From Saprospiraceae bacterium (lineage in GTDB: Bacteria; Bacteroidota; Bacteroidia; Chitinophagales; Saprospiraceae): a stretch of DNA of 55,335 nt. Location: contig JAHDDE010000014.1 of assembly GCA_020629515.1 (NCBI GenBank), positions 26,753 through 82,087 on the forward strand, read 5' to 3'. The notes under the pieces are model-generated. The model made no database searches. It saw only the letters and a list, made by a program, of their open reading frames with translations, and was not told the origin of the DNA. Both the position numbers and the translations under genes were made by a program. Positions 1 to 8,291 of this stretch are shown here, piece by piece; the first letter of the stretch is position 1, and each line of letters starts with the position of its first letter.

Positions 1-795
1 TCTCTCGAGACATCGAAGTAATCTATCCCCTCATGAGTATAATTGGTGATTTGGACTGGATCAACCTTTGGAGTACCATCATTTTTCAGCTCCATTTTAT
101 ACACATTATATCTGCCTGATCTGGCCGAAAGGAAGTAAAGGTCTTTTCCATTTCCAAAGTTGGGAGCCATATCTTGCCCCTCATCTTTGGTCAGCTGGAT
201 GTAACTATCTTTTCTGGCATTATAAACCCAAATATCACGATTCGCAGGTCCTCTATAGGCCTCTCGAGAGGGTCTGCATGTACCTCTTACAAAAGCCAAC
301 AGCTTAGCATCATTAGAATAAGAAGACTCTAAGCCTAACGCATCCATAGATCTATATGGCGTCCCCCCATCAGCATCGATTTCATAGTACTCGGCCTCTC
401 TTTCCAGTTGCGCAAAATTCCGTCTGGTTGAAAAATGAACGGTCTCATCACTTTTCCAAGAACCGTAATAGTCTCCTGCGCTATTATAAGTCAGTCGCTT
501 CAGATCCCGGCCATCAGCACCTATGGTAAATAAATCATCATTTCCATATCTGGCAGAACTGAATAATATTCTCGAGTCATCAGGAGACCATTGTGCGGTA
601 TAATCATAAGCCTCATGAATAGTAATCCTCTTTAGATTACTACCATTAGCATCAGCGGTCCATAGATCACCCTGATAAGTAAAAGCGATCTGTGACCCAT
701 CACTACTGATCGATGGATATCTGAAGATTTGATGCTCCTGAGCATGAGCTATAGAGAATATTAGAATAAATAAGAAGCCAAATAAATATTTCATG
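1..795 (-). CDS. PD40/TolB-like beta-propeller protein (tricorn-type), cut by window edge; apparent indel at start
   Basis: Only the N-terminal part is present; the gene runs off position 1. The frame open from about 780 down to 1 encodes a hydrophobic signal peptide ending in A-H-A-Q, then repeated PD40 blades such as YPSISSDGSQIAF, QWSPDDSRILFSS and NDDLFTIGADG, typical of TolB and of the propeller of tricorn-like proteases. In Bacteroidota such N-termini usually lead into an S41 protease with a PDZ domain, but that part is outside the window. The natural ATG at 795-793 (MKYLF) is out of frame with the rest by one base: a T4 run (783-780 on the minus strand) would need to be T3. Without that change the frame has a stop at 794-792 and only a rare ATT start. 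Either a sequencing indel or a real frameshift. It lies 27 nt downstream of the oxidoreductase gene, so it is probably co-transcribed with it. Confidence 0.75.
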
Positions 796-822
796 AGAAA
801 TGATAAAAAGTTACCAATACAA

Positions 823-2043
823 TTAATCAATAATTTCAAACGAGAGTCCAGCATTATTAGCCAATCGATCTAATAGATGATCGCCCATCGCTACGGAAGG
901 AGTCAGCATACCAGATACCTTAGCAGTTTTGTCTTTATCATGAGCGAGGCAAATAGCACTCTCCGCTAACATCTTGCTGGTCGAACCATACCCTGGATCT
1001 CTATCTCCAGTGACTTTGGCTTTTAATATTTTCCCATCCTTCTGTTTACCTAAGAACAGGATATTAAAAAACCCATTTTCTCGCTCTTGCTTATTAGGAC
1101 CTTCACCTGGTTTAGGCTGCGTCTTATCCACTATTTTTTTCATAAAAGACCCAGGCTTACCAGACATCAAAAATCCCAATCCCGCTAGGATGCCATATCC
1201 CTTCAATCTTCCTCCTAATCCTCGTCCTGTAATCATCGCTTCATCATAGAGGAAGTCTTTGCCATATTCATAACCCATCAGAGCATTACTTCTTCGTACC
1301 ACCTTTGTATTGATACCAGCCATAATGAATGGACCTATAAAAGCATTGATATCCTCATCCATCACCACACTGGTGAGATCTCTTCGATCTGGCCCACTCT
1401 GCTCTCCCGCTGGATTCAGACCATATGGATTTGACAATACTTTATAGATAGACTTATCTTCTTGCGCTTCTGCCATGACGTTGCTGAGACTGGCATAGGT
1501 GCCTCCACTCAGTCCTCCTTTAGCAGCTTTTAGTCTGAACTTGATCTGATTACAATAAGACCCGGTCATCTTCTTAGCTTCTCGCTGCAAAAAGTAAACA
1601 CCCATGTCAGATGGGATAGAGTCAAATCCGCAAGTATGTACTATCCGTACTCCATTTGCCTTCGCTTCTTCCTGATGATTATCAATCATCCGTCTCATCC
1701 ATTGTACTTCTCCTGCCAGATCACAATAATCGGTGCCATTCTCTATGCAGCTTTTCACCAATTCATTGCCATATTTAGCATAGGGCCCTACAGTAGTACA
1801 TATCACTTTAGCCTGAGCAGTCATCGCATCAAGTGAATCTTTATCTCTACTATCCGCTATGATTTGATCCACACCAGAAATGCCCAACTCATCCATCACC
1901 TGACTCAGCTTATTCTGATTTCTTCCTGCTACAGCCCATGACAAGTTTCCATTCAAACCATATTTATCATGGATATATTCTGCGACTAATCTACCTGTGA
2001 ATCCGCTTGCTCCCCAAACTATTACATCGTACTTCTTTGACAT
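823..2043 (-). CDS. Saccharopine dehydrogenase-like NAD(P)-binding oxidoreductase (trans-acting enoyl reductase type)
   Basis: The 406-residue protein opens with a Rossmann motif (VWGASGFTGRLVAEYI, residues 9-24) followed by a PxAxAGR-like loop (AVAGRNQNKL). A second conserved block (TVGPYAKYGNELVKSC) and GVRIVHTCGFDSIPSD match the saccharopine-dehydrogenase/SCCPDH family, whose bacterial members include trans-acting enoyl reductases of lipid synthesis. The length fits the family. There is no signal peptide, so it is cytoplasmic. Its substrate cannot be read from sequence; a lipid enoyl or similar double bond is the family-based guess. It lies 18 nt downstream of the S10 carboxypeptidase gene and 27 nt upstream of the propeller gene, so the three minus-strand genes probably form one transcript. 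Confidence 0.85.
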   Translation of the reverse strand: MSKKYDVIVWGASGFTGRLVAEYIHDKYGLNGNLSWAVAGRNQNKLSQVMDELGISGVDQIIADSRDKDSLDAMTAQAKVICTTVGPYAKYGNELVKSCIENGTDYCDLAGEVQWMRRMIDNHQEEAKANGVRIVHTCGFDSIPSDMGVYFLQREAKKMTGSYCNQIKFRLKAAKGGLSGGTYASLSNVMAEAQEDKSIYKVLSNPYGLNPAGEQSGPDRRDLTSVVMDEDINAFIGPFIMAGINTKVVRRSNALMGYEYGKDFLYDEAMITGRGLGGRLKGYGILAGLGFLMSGKPGSFMKKIVDKTQPKPGEGPNKQERENGFFNILFLGKQKDGKILKAKVTGDRDPGYGSTSKMLAESAICLAHDKDKTAKVSGMLTPSVAMGDHLLDRLANNAGLSFEIID

Positions 2044-2061
2044 ATTCTTTATGCTTATGGT

Positions 2062-3549
2062 TTAGTATTTAGCAGGTACGCCTTCTCCTGGAATAGTATT
2101 CTCTAAAAATACTCTGATATCGTCATTAGCCTTTTGGAGGTCTTCTGCTCTTAAGTACATCATGTGACCACTGCGATATCCTTTGAAGGATAGTCTATCT
2201 TTCATTTTGCCACTTGGATCTAATTGCCACATGGTATACTTCGCATCGAAGTAAGTAGTTGCTCCATCAAAATATCCCGATTGTACCATAACATTGAGAT
2301 ATGGATTCTGAGCCATCGCTTGACGTAAATTCTCCCCAGTTCTATCATTGCTGCGATCCCAAGGTCTAACAGGCCCAAACATGTTGTACTTTATATCTGT
2401 CTTGTAGTTGAGGTGTTCTCTCAGATAATAATTAATAGCTGGAGTAAAAGAATGTAGCCAAGAAGTTAACTCACTATTATAATCAGGACTCGAGCCAGCA
2501 TCCATCTTGTCTATCCCTAAATATCTGGAATCCAATCGTCCTATAGTATATCCTTTATCACGTAGGAGTTCTTTCCAAAAAAATCTGGTTGAAACGTCCA
2601 GATTAGACTTTAGGATAATGTCCTTAGATAATCCAGAATAATAAGACATCTTATCTGCGGCCATATCTCTCTTTTCTGGGGCTAAGAATCCGCCCATGGC
2701 CATAGCTGGCAGCAATTCATTGATTGCATATTCTTCAGATTCGGCAAGAACCTCATCAAGATCTTTAGCTTGCAGTTCTGGGCTTAGGGCATTCTGATAC
2801 CAAGCTGCAGCAGTAAAATAAGGCAATCTGTTAGCGGCATCTACTGGACCATCTCGTTTAATCCCTAATCCTGTAGGAGACACTAAAATCACTCCATTCA
2901 AGTACATCCACTGTCTATTCTGCAATTCTAAAGCTAAGCCAGATACTCTAGTGGTGCCGTAGCTCTCGCCTATTAAGTATTTAGGAGATTGCCATCTATT
3001 ATTTCGAGTGACGAAGGTATTGATCCATTCGGCCAAATATTTCACATCAGCATTAACTCCAAAGAACATCTTCTTCTGGTCTTCTTTTTTCATCTCTTCA
3101 TCAGTAACTCTACTGTATCCAGTATTCACGGGATTGACGAATACAATATCTGCCACATCCAAGATAGAATGAGGATTCTCTTTTATGCCATAGGGTTGTA
3201 TAGGATACCCCTCGTCATCTATCTTGAGAACCTGAGGGCCTGTATAGGCGATGTGCATCCACACTGAAGCGGAACCTGGACCTCCATTAAATGAAATAAC
3301 CAAAGGCCGTTTGGAGCGATCGCTTATCCCATCTCGAGTGTAATAAGTATAAAATAGCGCTGCTACTGCCTTACCCTTATCATTCCATACTGGCTGCGTA
3401 CCGGCTTGGGCAGTATATGAAATTCTTTGACCTTTAATAGTAGTCTGATGCTTGGTGATTACCTCTGATTGTACTTCGAGCTTGCGATCTTGAGATATCA
3501 AAACAATATTCAAGCTCAATACGAGTAGTAGAAGGGTGAATTTTTTCAT
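2062..3549 (-). CDS. Peptidase S10 family serine carboxypeptidase, secreted
   Basis: The 495-residue protein has a Sec signal peptide (residues 1-19) and the S10 hallmarks: the oxyanion segment SFNGGPGSASVW near residue 86, the nucleophile elbow YLIGESYGTTR with Ser near 196, an Asp-containing VQSGYFDGATT segment near 430 and the catalytic His in YRSGHMMYL near 465. The family removes C-terminal residues from peptides at acidic pH; here it would act in the periplasm or outside the cell. It is the first gene of the minus-strand group that continues into the oxidoreductase and propeller genes. A dispersed repeat element (3611-3815) lies 61 nt upstream of its ATG. Confidence 0.9.
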   Translation of the reverse strand: MKKFTLLLLVLSLNIVLISQDRKLEVQSEVITKHQTTIKGQRISYTAQAGTQPVWNDKGKAVAALFYTYYTRDGISDRSKRPLVISFNGGPGSASVWMHIAYTGPQVLKIDDEGYPIQPYGIKENPHSILDVADIVFVNPVNTGYSRVTDEEMKKEDQKKMFFGVNADVKYLAEWINTFVTRNNRWQSPKYLIGESYGTTRVSGLALELQNRQWMYLNGVILVSPTGLGIKRDGPVDAANRLPYFTAAAWYQNALSPELQAKDLDEVLAESEEYAINELLPAMAMGGFLAPEKRDMAADKMSYYSGLSKDIILKSNLDVSTRFFWKELLRDKGYTIGRLDSRYLGIDKMDAGSSPDYNSELTSWLHSFTPAINYYLREHLNYKTDIKYNMFGPVRPWDRSNDRTGENLRQAMAQNPYLNVMVQSGYFDGATTYFDAKYTMWQLDPSGKMKDRLSFKGYRSGHMMYLRAEDLQKANDDIRVFLENTIPGEGVPAKY

Positions 3550-3610
3550 TAGGTTGGTATTTAATAAAAATTAGTGCTGCTCAAAATAGTGAAATGTCCA
3601 GTTATATTAA

Positions 3611-3815
3611 GAAGTCATTTAAGAATACAATGATAATTTATTGGTTAGCCATTGATTCCTATATACTTCTATATTACAGTCCTCCCTCTCCAAAATACAC
3701 TCTTTTTGATATAGGTTATTCGGCTTTGCAAGTTCAATTATGCATACTTCACCTCTTCGATGATATAATCCTAATAAGAGATTCATCTTAAAAACTATGC
3801 ACTTACCACTACCTT
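3611..3815 (-). repeat. Dispersed repeat, copy 1 (conserved ends, variable core)
   Basis: Two end blocks are shared with positions 20536-20673. Block A (3611-3657) matches 20536-20582 at 40 of 47 positions without gaps; block B (3782-3815) matches 20640-20673 at 28 of 34 positions. The cores between them are unrelated and differ in length (124 versus 57 nt). Both copies have the same orientation and lie just upstream of a minus-strand gene for an exported protein. The ends are not inverted repeats of each other, so this is not a simple MITE with terminal inverted repeats. The strand given is that of the neighbouring downstream gene. Confidence 0.75.
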
Positions 3816-3866
3816 TAGCCAAAATTCTTAAGTGCTTTCTATCTAAAGTGTTTTTTTAATTGATAT

Positions 3867-3885
3867 ATGAGTATACTCATGAGTA
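3867..3885. promoter_or_regulatory. Overlapping palindromes upstream of selO
   Basis: ATGAGTATACTCAT (3867-3880) is a perfect 14-bp palindrome and overlaps a second perfect palindrome, TACTCATGAGTA (3874-3885). The arm TGAGTA/TACTCA thus occurs three times in alternating orientation. The array is 70-88 nt before the selO ATG and could be an operator; no promoter box is clearly recognisable beside it. Confidence 0.4.
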
Positions 3886-3954
3886 CTTACCATCAAATGG
3901 AATAGGATGTAATCATTATGTGAATTAGAATGTTAGGTTAGCATAAATAGACGA

Positions 3955-5532
3955 ATGGAAGATTGGAAAAAGGCAATAACAAATGATTTTAGAGATGCTC
4001 TTGTGGTCGACGAGGTAAAAAGCAATCAACCTCGACAAGTATATAATGCCCATTATTCGGATGTAAATCCAACTCCATCACAAAATCCTCGTCTCATATC
4101 AGCCAATTCCAAATTAGCCCAAGAACTTAAGATCAGCCCTGATTACCTTCGATCTGAGGAATTCGTCACGGTTTTTTCTGGTAATTCTGTGTTGCCCAAT
4201 AACATTCCTTATGCGATGTGCTATGGTGGTCATCAATTTGGTCAATGGGCGGGACAATTAGGAGATGGTAGAGCCATAAATTTATTTGAACTAAATCGTG
4301 GCTCCGTGCCGTACCAAATTCAATTAAAAGGAGCTGGGCCAACTCCCTATTCTCGCTCCGCAGATGGCCGTGCAGTACTTCGATCTTCTGTAAGAGAATA
4401 TCTAATGAGTGAAGCCATGCATCACCTTGGAGTACCTACCACAAGAGCACTGTCTCTAATGCTTACAGGAGACAAAGTTCTACGAGATATGATGTACGAC
4501 GGTAATGCGGCCTATGAAAAAGGGGCCGTGGTCTGCAGAGTAGCTCCAACCTTCATAAGATTTGGTAATTTTCAGATCTTGGCAGCAAGAAAAGATTTCA
4601 CTAATCTGCAACGCCTTGCAGACTATACTATTCTCACCTTCTTTCCTCACCTAAAGCATGGTTCGAAAGATGGATATATAGAATGGTTTAAAGAAGTCAC
4701 AAACCAAACTTTAGAGATGGTTCTACATTGGCAAAGAGTAGGATTTGTTCATGGTGTCATGAATACGGATAACATGTCAATATTAGGGCTAACCATAGAC
4801 TATGGTCCATACGGATGGTTAGATAATTATGATCCTGACTGGACACCTAATACAACTGATAATCAAATGAAAAGATATCGGTTTGGACATCAACCTTATA
4901 TTGCGCAATGGAACTTAGCACAATTAGCCAATGCAATCTATCCTCTGATCGAAGAATCAGAACCGCTAATAGAAATATTGAATCACTACAAACAATCTTA
5001 TCAGAGTAAATATATGGAGATGATGTGTGAGAAGCTAGGCCTTAGCATTCCATCATCCCCCAAAAAGGTCAAACTTATACAATCCTTAGATCAATTAATG
5101 ATTTCGTCTAATATTGATTTTACAATGTGCTTTAGACTTTTATCTACTATAACCAATCAAAATAGTCCAGAAGAATGTTATGTCAATATAATTCCATCCT
5201 TTTATCAAGAAAAGCTAATCGGAGCTCAATTAAAAAGTGATTGGTTCGATTGGTTCACTTCATACCAAGATCTTATCTCGTCCGAAAAACCGAACTCCAC
5301 GATTAGGAAAAAAAACATGGATCAAATTAATCCCAAGTATGTTCTTAGGAACTATATGGCTCAAATAGCTATTGACGAAGCCGAAAAAGAAAACTATAGC
5401 ATATTAGATGAGCTGTATCAGATGTTGCTGCACCCATATGATGAGCAACCTCAACATCAACAATGGTTCGCCAAAAGACCAGAATGGGCGAAAAATAAAA
5501 TTGGTTGTAGTGCTTTATCTTGTAGCTCATAA
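3955..5532 (+). CDS. selO: Protein adenylyltransferase SelO (YdiU/UPF0061), Cys-type
   Basis: SelO is a pseudokinase-fold enzyme that transfers AMP from ATP to Ser, Thr or Tyr of target proteins and is linked to redox stress. The 525-residue protein shows the family signatures: GGHQFGQWAGQLGDGRAI (residues 91-108), the KGAGPTPYSRSADGR loop (about 125-140), VREYLMSEAMHHLG, and HGVMNTDNMSILGLTIDYGP near 266, which holds the catalytic Asp and metal-binding Asn/Asp. The C-terminus ends CSALSCSS, matching the conserved SelO tail in which animals place selenocysteine and bacteria usually cysteine. The start ATG at 3955 gives the normal family N-terminus. A DUF6503 gene follows after 9 nt, so the two are likely co-transcribed. 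Confidence 0.95.
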   Translation: MEDWKKAITNDFRDALVVDEVKSNQPRQVYNAHYSDVNPTPSQNPRLISANSKLAQELKISPDYLRSEEFVTVFSGNSVLPNNIPYAMCYGGHQFGQWAGQLGDGRAINLFELNRGSVPYQIQLKGAGPTPYSRSADGRAVLRSSVREYLMSEAMHHLGVPTTRALSLMLTGDKVLRDMMYDGNAAYEKGAVVCRVAPTFIRFGNFQILAARKDFTNLQRLADYTILTFFPHLKHGSKDGYIEWFKEVTNQTLEMVLHWQRVGFVHGVMNTDNMSILGLTIDYGPYGWLDNYDPDWTPNTTDNQMKRYRFGHQPYIAQWNLAQLANAIYPLIEESEPLIEILNHYKQSYQSKYMEMMCEKLGLSIPSSPKKVKLIQSLDQLMISSNIDFTMCFRLLSTITNQNSPEECYVNIIPSFYQEKLIGAQLKSDWFDWFTSYQDLISSEKPNSTIRKKNMDQINPKYVLRNYMAQIAIDEAEKENYSILDELYQMLLHPYDEQPQHQQWFAKRPEWAKNKIGCSALSCSS

Positions 5533-5541
5533 GAGATAATT

Positions 5542-6258
5542 ATGAAATCGAAACATTTGCTATTCATAACTTTTACGCTATTCATCTGTACCGTAAGTGC
5601 ACAAAGCGACGCAGAAGCGCTGATCAAGAAGAGCATAGCATACCATGATCCCTTTAACAAAATGGAATCATCTAAAATCAGCTTTTATTTTACAGAAACC
5701 CGCCCAAATGGACCTGATCGCCAAAGTAAGGTCATGATGTACCCAAAAAAAGAACAGTTTTCAATGCAAAAGAATATTGATGGAGAGACAACATACACTT
5801 CTATTAAGAAGGGCAATATAAGGCATACAGTGAATAAAAAGGCCCCAAATAAAGAGCAAATAGAAAAGTATCGCATGACTGAGGAGCGCACTATAATGAT
5901 GCGCAACTATTATCATTATTTATGGTATCTGCCCACTAAATTGGGAGATCCAGGTTCTATCATTCATCCAGAAGTAAAAGAAACTGACTTTTTTGGTGCA
6001 GACGCACTGGAGATAAAAGTCACCTATACTCCAGAGGTGGGAGACGACATTTGGTATTTCTATTTTCATCCTATGTCAGCTGCCTTGATTGGTTATAGAT
6101 TCTATCATAATGAAGAGGACAATGATGGCGAGTATATCATCCTAAAAGAGGAAACTCAATTTAAAAGCGTAAGACTTCCTAAGAGAAGAACTTGGTATAC
6201 GCATAAAGAGAATAAACTTTTAGGTACGGATATCTTGGATAAGCTAAGATTGCATTAA
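5542..6258 (+). CDS. DUF6503 family exported protein
   Basis: The 238-residue protein has a clear signal peptide (residues 1-20, ending TVSAQ). The body has many aromatic residues, with alternating beta strands, and includes WYFYFHPMSAALIGYRFYH. I recognise it as the Bacteroidota DUF6503 type, which resembles LolA/LppX-like lipid-binding folds; this fold assignment is inference. It starts 9 nt after selO and shares its transcript. It converges with the TonB receptor gene, with only 21 nt between the stops and no terminator hairpin visible. Function unknown. Confidence 0.75.
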   Translation: MKSKHLLFITFTLFICTVSAQSDAEALIKKSIAYHDPFNKMESSKISFYFTETRPNGPDRQSKVMMYPKKEQFSMQKNIDGETTYTSIKKGNIRHTVNKKAPNKEQIEKYRMTEERTIMMRNYYHYLWYLPTKLGDPGSIIHPEVKETDFFGADALEIKVTYTPEVGDDIWYFYFHPMSAALIGYRFYHNEEDNDGEYIILKEETQFKSVRLPKRRTWYTHKENKLLGTDILDKLRLH

Positions 6259-6279
6259 TCGCTCAACTCCCCCTACTCA

Positions 6280-8223
6280 TCAAAAGGACCAATTGATACT
6301 ACCACTCAACCACCTCTTAGGAAGTGGGGCTCCTAAAATATTTTGGAATTCAGTATCTCCTAAATTATAAACATGCAATCCTAATTGAAGTGATTCAGAC
6401 AGATTGAAATATCCAGATAAGTTTACTAACAAGTACGAGTCTGACAAGGTAGAACCTATAGTTTCTGCTGCTCTGCCATTTCTTTGTTTGTAGAGTCCTG
6501 TAAGGTGAAAATTTAATTTATCAGTATAAAAACTGACTTGATTAGTCCAAAGTAATTTTGAGGCATTAGCCAAATAAACAGAGATGATATCCTCTGAACT
6601 ATTTTGATTGTAAATACTAATAGAACTATTCCATAAGAGACGATTTTTATCTCCCCAATTTGTCCGAATGGTAGATGCAACTTCAAATCCCAGAGTGGTA
6701 ACATCAGCTATATTAGAAGCGAAAAAATAATTCTCGCCAGCTTGTAAGGTTCCTATTTCACTTACCGACCCAATAACTTGTTGATTAGTAGAGATGTAAT
6801 CAATTAAATCTTGAGAACTCCTATTGAAAATAGTCGTGCTAACAGTCCAATTCTCAGAGGCCCTAAAATCTAATCCAATCTCTGTTGACCAGCTTTTTTC
6901 AGCCACGAGCTCTGGGTTACCTAAGCTCCTACCCGGTGTTAGATTTTGCAAATTATTAGAAACATATCTTTCTGTATAATCGGCTGCCCTAATGGTTCTA
7001 CCTGTCGAAAACCTAAAAGTCGCTTGATCTAAATTATAGGCGATATTAAGGCTTGGCAGCAATTCGAGATCATAATTACTATCATAATCCAATCTTAGAT
7101 TAGGGATAATCGACCATGCCGAAAAGCTATAGTCAAAAGAACCGAATAGACCTAAATGAAAATCTTCATGATTTCCTCTGTCATTGCTTTCAATTGATCT
7201 ACGATCCATCTGCAAGCCCAACTTTACTCCACTCACATCACCTATGACCCTATGATGCGTAGCTATAAGATTGGTAAACTTTGTAATATGATTATTAGTT
7301 GAAGGAAAATCTGGAGAAAAGATGAACTCATCCGTACCGTGCTTGTGAGAAATGTCAATCTGAGAGGAAGACTTGTCACTAATATTCTTAATCATCAGGT
7401 GATTGAGCAAACTGGTAACAGCCTCTGTTGATTTATCAAAAGTACTGGTAGTGTAAAAATATCGCGCATCAAAATCTCTTATGTCATAGCTCGATCGGAC
7501 GTTCATCTGCCATTTAGGGTTGAACTTGTATGCCACACCTACTCCTGCGGTAGTAATATCGAAGTAATTATTGTATTCTTCTAAACTTACATCGGGATTA
7601 AGACTTATAGGTTGAAATGTCTGACCGTCAGATTGGCGCGAACTGATCCCTGCCGTGAGTATCAACTTATCTGAAGATTTGGATAATCCTAAATTAAAAT
7701 CTCTTAGACTATTCTGACCATAAGCAATGCTACCTGATATACTTTCTTCATTTCTACTGGTGCTATTTAGCTTAGTGATAATATTGATCACTCCACCGAC
7801 AGCATCGGGGCCAAATACAGCGGAGCTCGCTCCTCGTAATACCTCTATTCTGTCTATTTCGTCTTTGGCTACTGGGATGTAGCCATTAAAATGACCTGTC
7901 AGCGGATCATTGATTTTAACTCCATCTACTAATATCATAACTTGGGTAAAAGTCGATCCACGCATCAATATATCCGCTTGCGCTCCAAAAGCTCCACGAG
8001 ATTGAACTTCTACTCCTGGAACCAATTGCAAGATCTCATCAATAGAATTCGCATTAAATGATTCAATCTCATTTCGATCCACAATCGTGATACTACGTCC
8101 TGTTTTCTCAATAGTTACAGGAATTCTCAAAGCTGAAACTACCACACTGTCAACCACTTCTGTCAATTGACAAAAGATCGGTATACTCATCAAAAAACTA
8201 ATAAAAGTCATCAAAAATCTCAT
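6280..8223 (-). CDS. TonB-dependent outer membrane receptor (BtuB/CirA-like)
   Basis: The 647-residue protein has a signal peptide (residues 1-18), a plug domain (about 35-150) with SIDEILQLVPGVEVQSRG, IDRIEVLRGASSAVFGPDAVGG and VINIITK, and a 22-strand-type barrel ending in the C-terminal aromatic (SGSINWSF) recognised by the BAM machinery. It would import a ligand across the outer membrane with TonB energy. The ligand cannot be read: there is no SusD partner, no riboswitch in the short leader and no transport genes nearby. It is shorter than SusC-type receptors and closest in layout to vitamin B12 or siderophore receptors. It has its own promoter-like box at 8241-8270. Confidence 0.92.
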   Translation of the reverse strand: MRFLMTFISFLMSIPIFCQLTEVVDSVVVSALRIPVTIEKTGRSITIVDRNEIESFNANSIDEILQLVPGVEVQSRGAFGAQADILMRGSTFTQVMILVDGVKINDPLTGHFNGYIPVAKDEIDRIEVLRGASSAVFGPDAVGGVINIITKLNSTSRNEESISGSIAYGQNSLRDFNLGLSKSSDKLILTAGISSRQSDGQTFQPISLNPDVSLEEYNNYFDITTAGVGVAYKFNPKWQMNVRSSYDIRDFDARYFYTTSTFDKSTEAVTSLLNHLMIKNISDKSSSQIDISHKHGTDEFIFSPDFPSTNNHITKFTNLIATHHRVIGDVSGVKLGLQMDRRSIESNDRGNHEDFHLGLFGSFDYSFSAWSIIPNLRLDYDSNYDLELLPSLNIAYNLDQATFRFSTGRTIRAADYTERYVSNNLQNLTPGRSLGNPELVAEKSWSTEIGLDFRASENWTVSTTIFNRSSQDLIDYISTNQQVIGSVSEIGTLQAGENYFFASNIADVTTLGFEVASTIRTNWGDKNRLLWNSSISIYNQNSSEDIISVYLANASKLLWTNQVSFYTDKLNFHLTGLYKQRNGRAAETIGSTLSDSYLLVNLSGYFNLSESLQLGLHVYNLGDTEFQNILGAPLPKRWLSGSINWSF

Positions 8224-8240
8224 ACCTCAAATTTGGCGCA

Positions 8241-8270
8241 CAAAGGTAAGTGCCAACACGACTTTTCAAA
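8241..8270 (-). promoter_or_regulatory. Bacteroidota-type promoter for the TonB receptor
   Basis: On the minus strand TACCTTTG (8248-8241) matches the TAnnTTTG -7 box exactly, with a TTTG -33 box at 8270-8267, 18 nt upstream (an alternative TTTG lies 22 nt upstream). The predicted start is about 10 nt before the ATG, giving a very short leader. Confidence 0.55.
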
Positions 8271-8291
8271 CAAAAACCAGAAAAAGTATTG

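Larger units (their letters stand above)
3550..3954. other. Divergent intergenic region: dispersed element plus palindrome array
   Basis: This 405-nt gap separates the S10 carboxypeptidase (minus) from selO (plus). It holds one copy of a dispersed repeat (3611-3815) and overlapping palindromes at 3867-3885, about 70-90 nt before selO. Two short open frames, one per strand (3594-3791 plus, 3619-3822 minus), overlap the repeat; neither resembles a known protein and I do not call them genes. Confidence 0.7.

Noticed and set aside
3594-3822. Two short open frames on opposite strands between the S10 gene and selO
   Set aside because: Both lie in the dispersed element, have no family resemblance, and are not kept open in the other copy.
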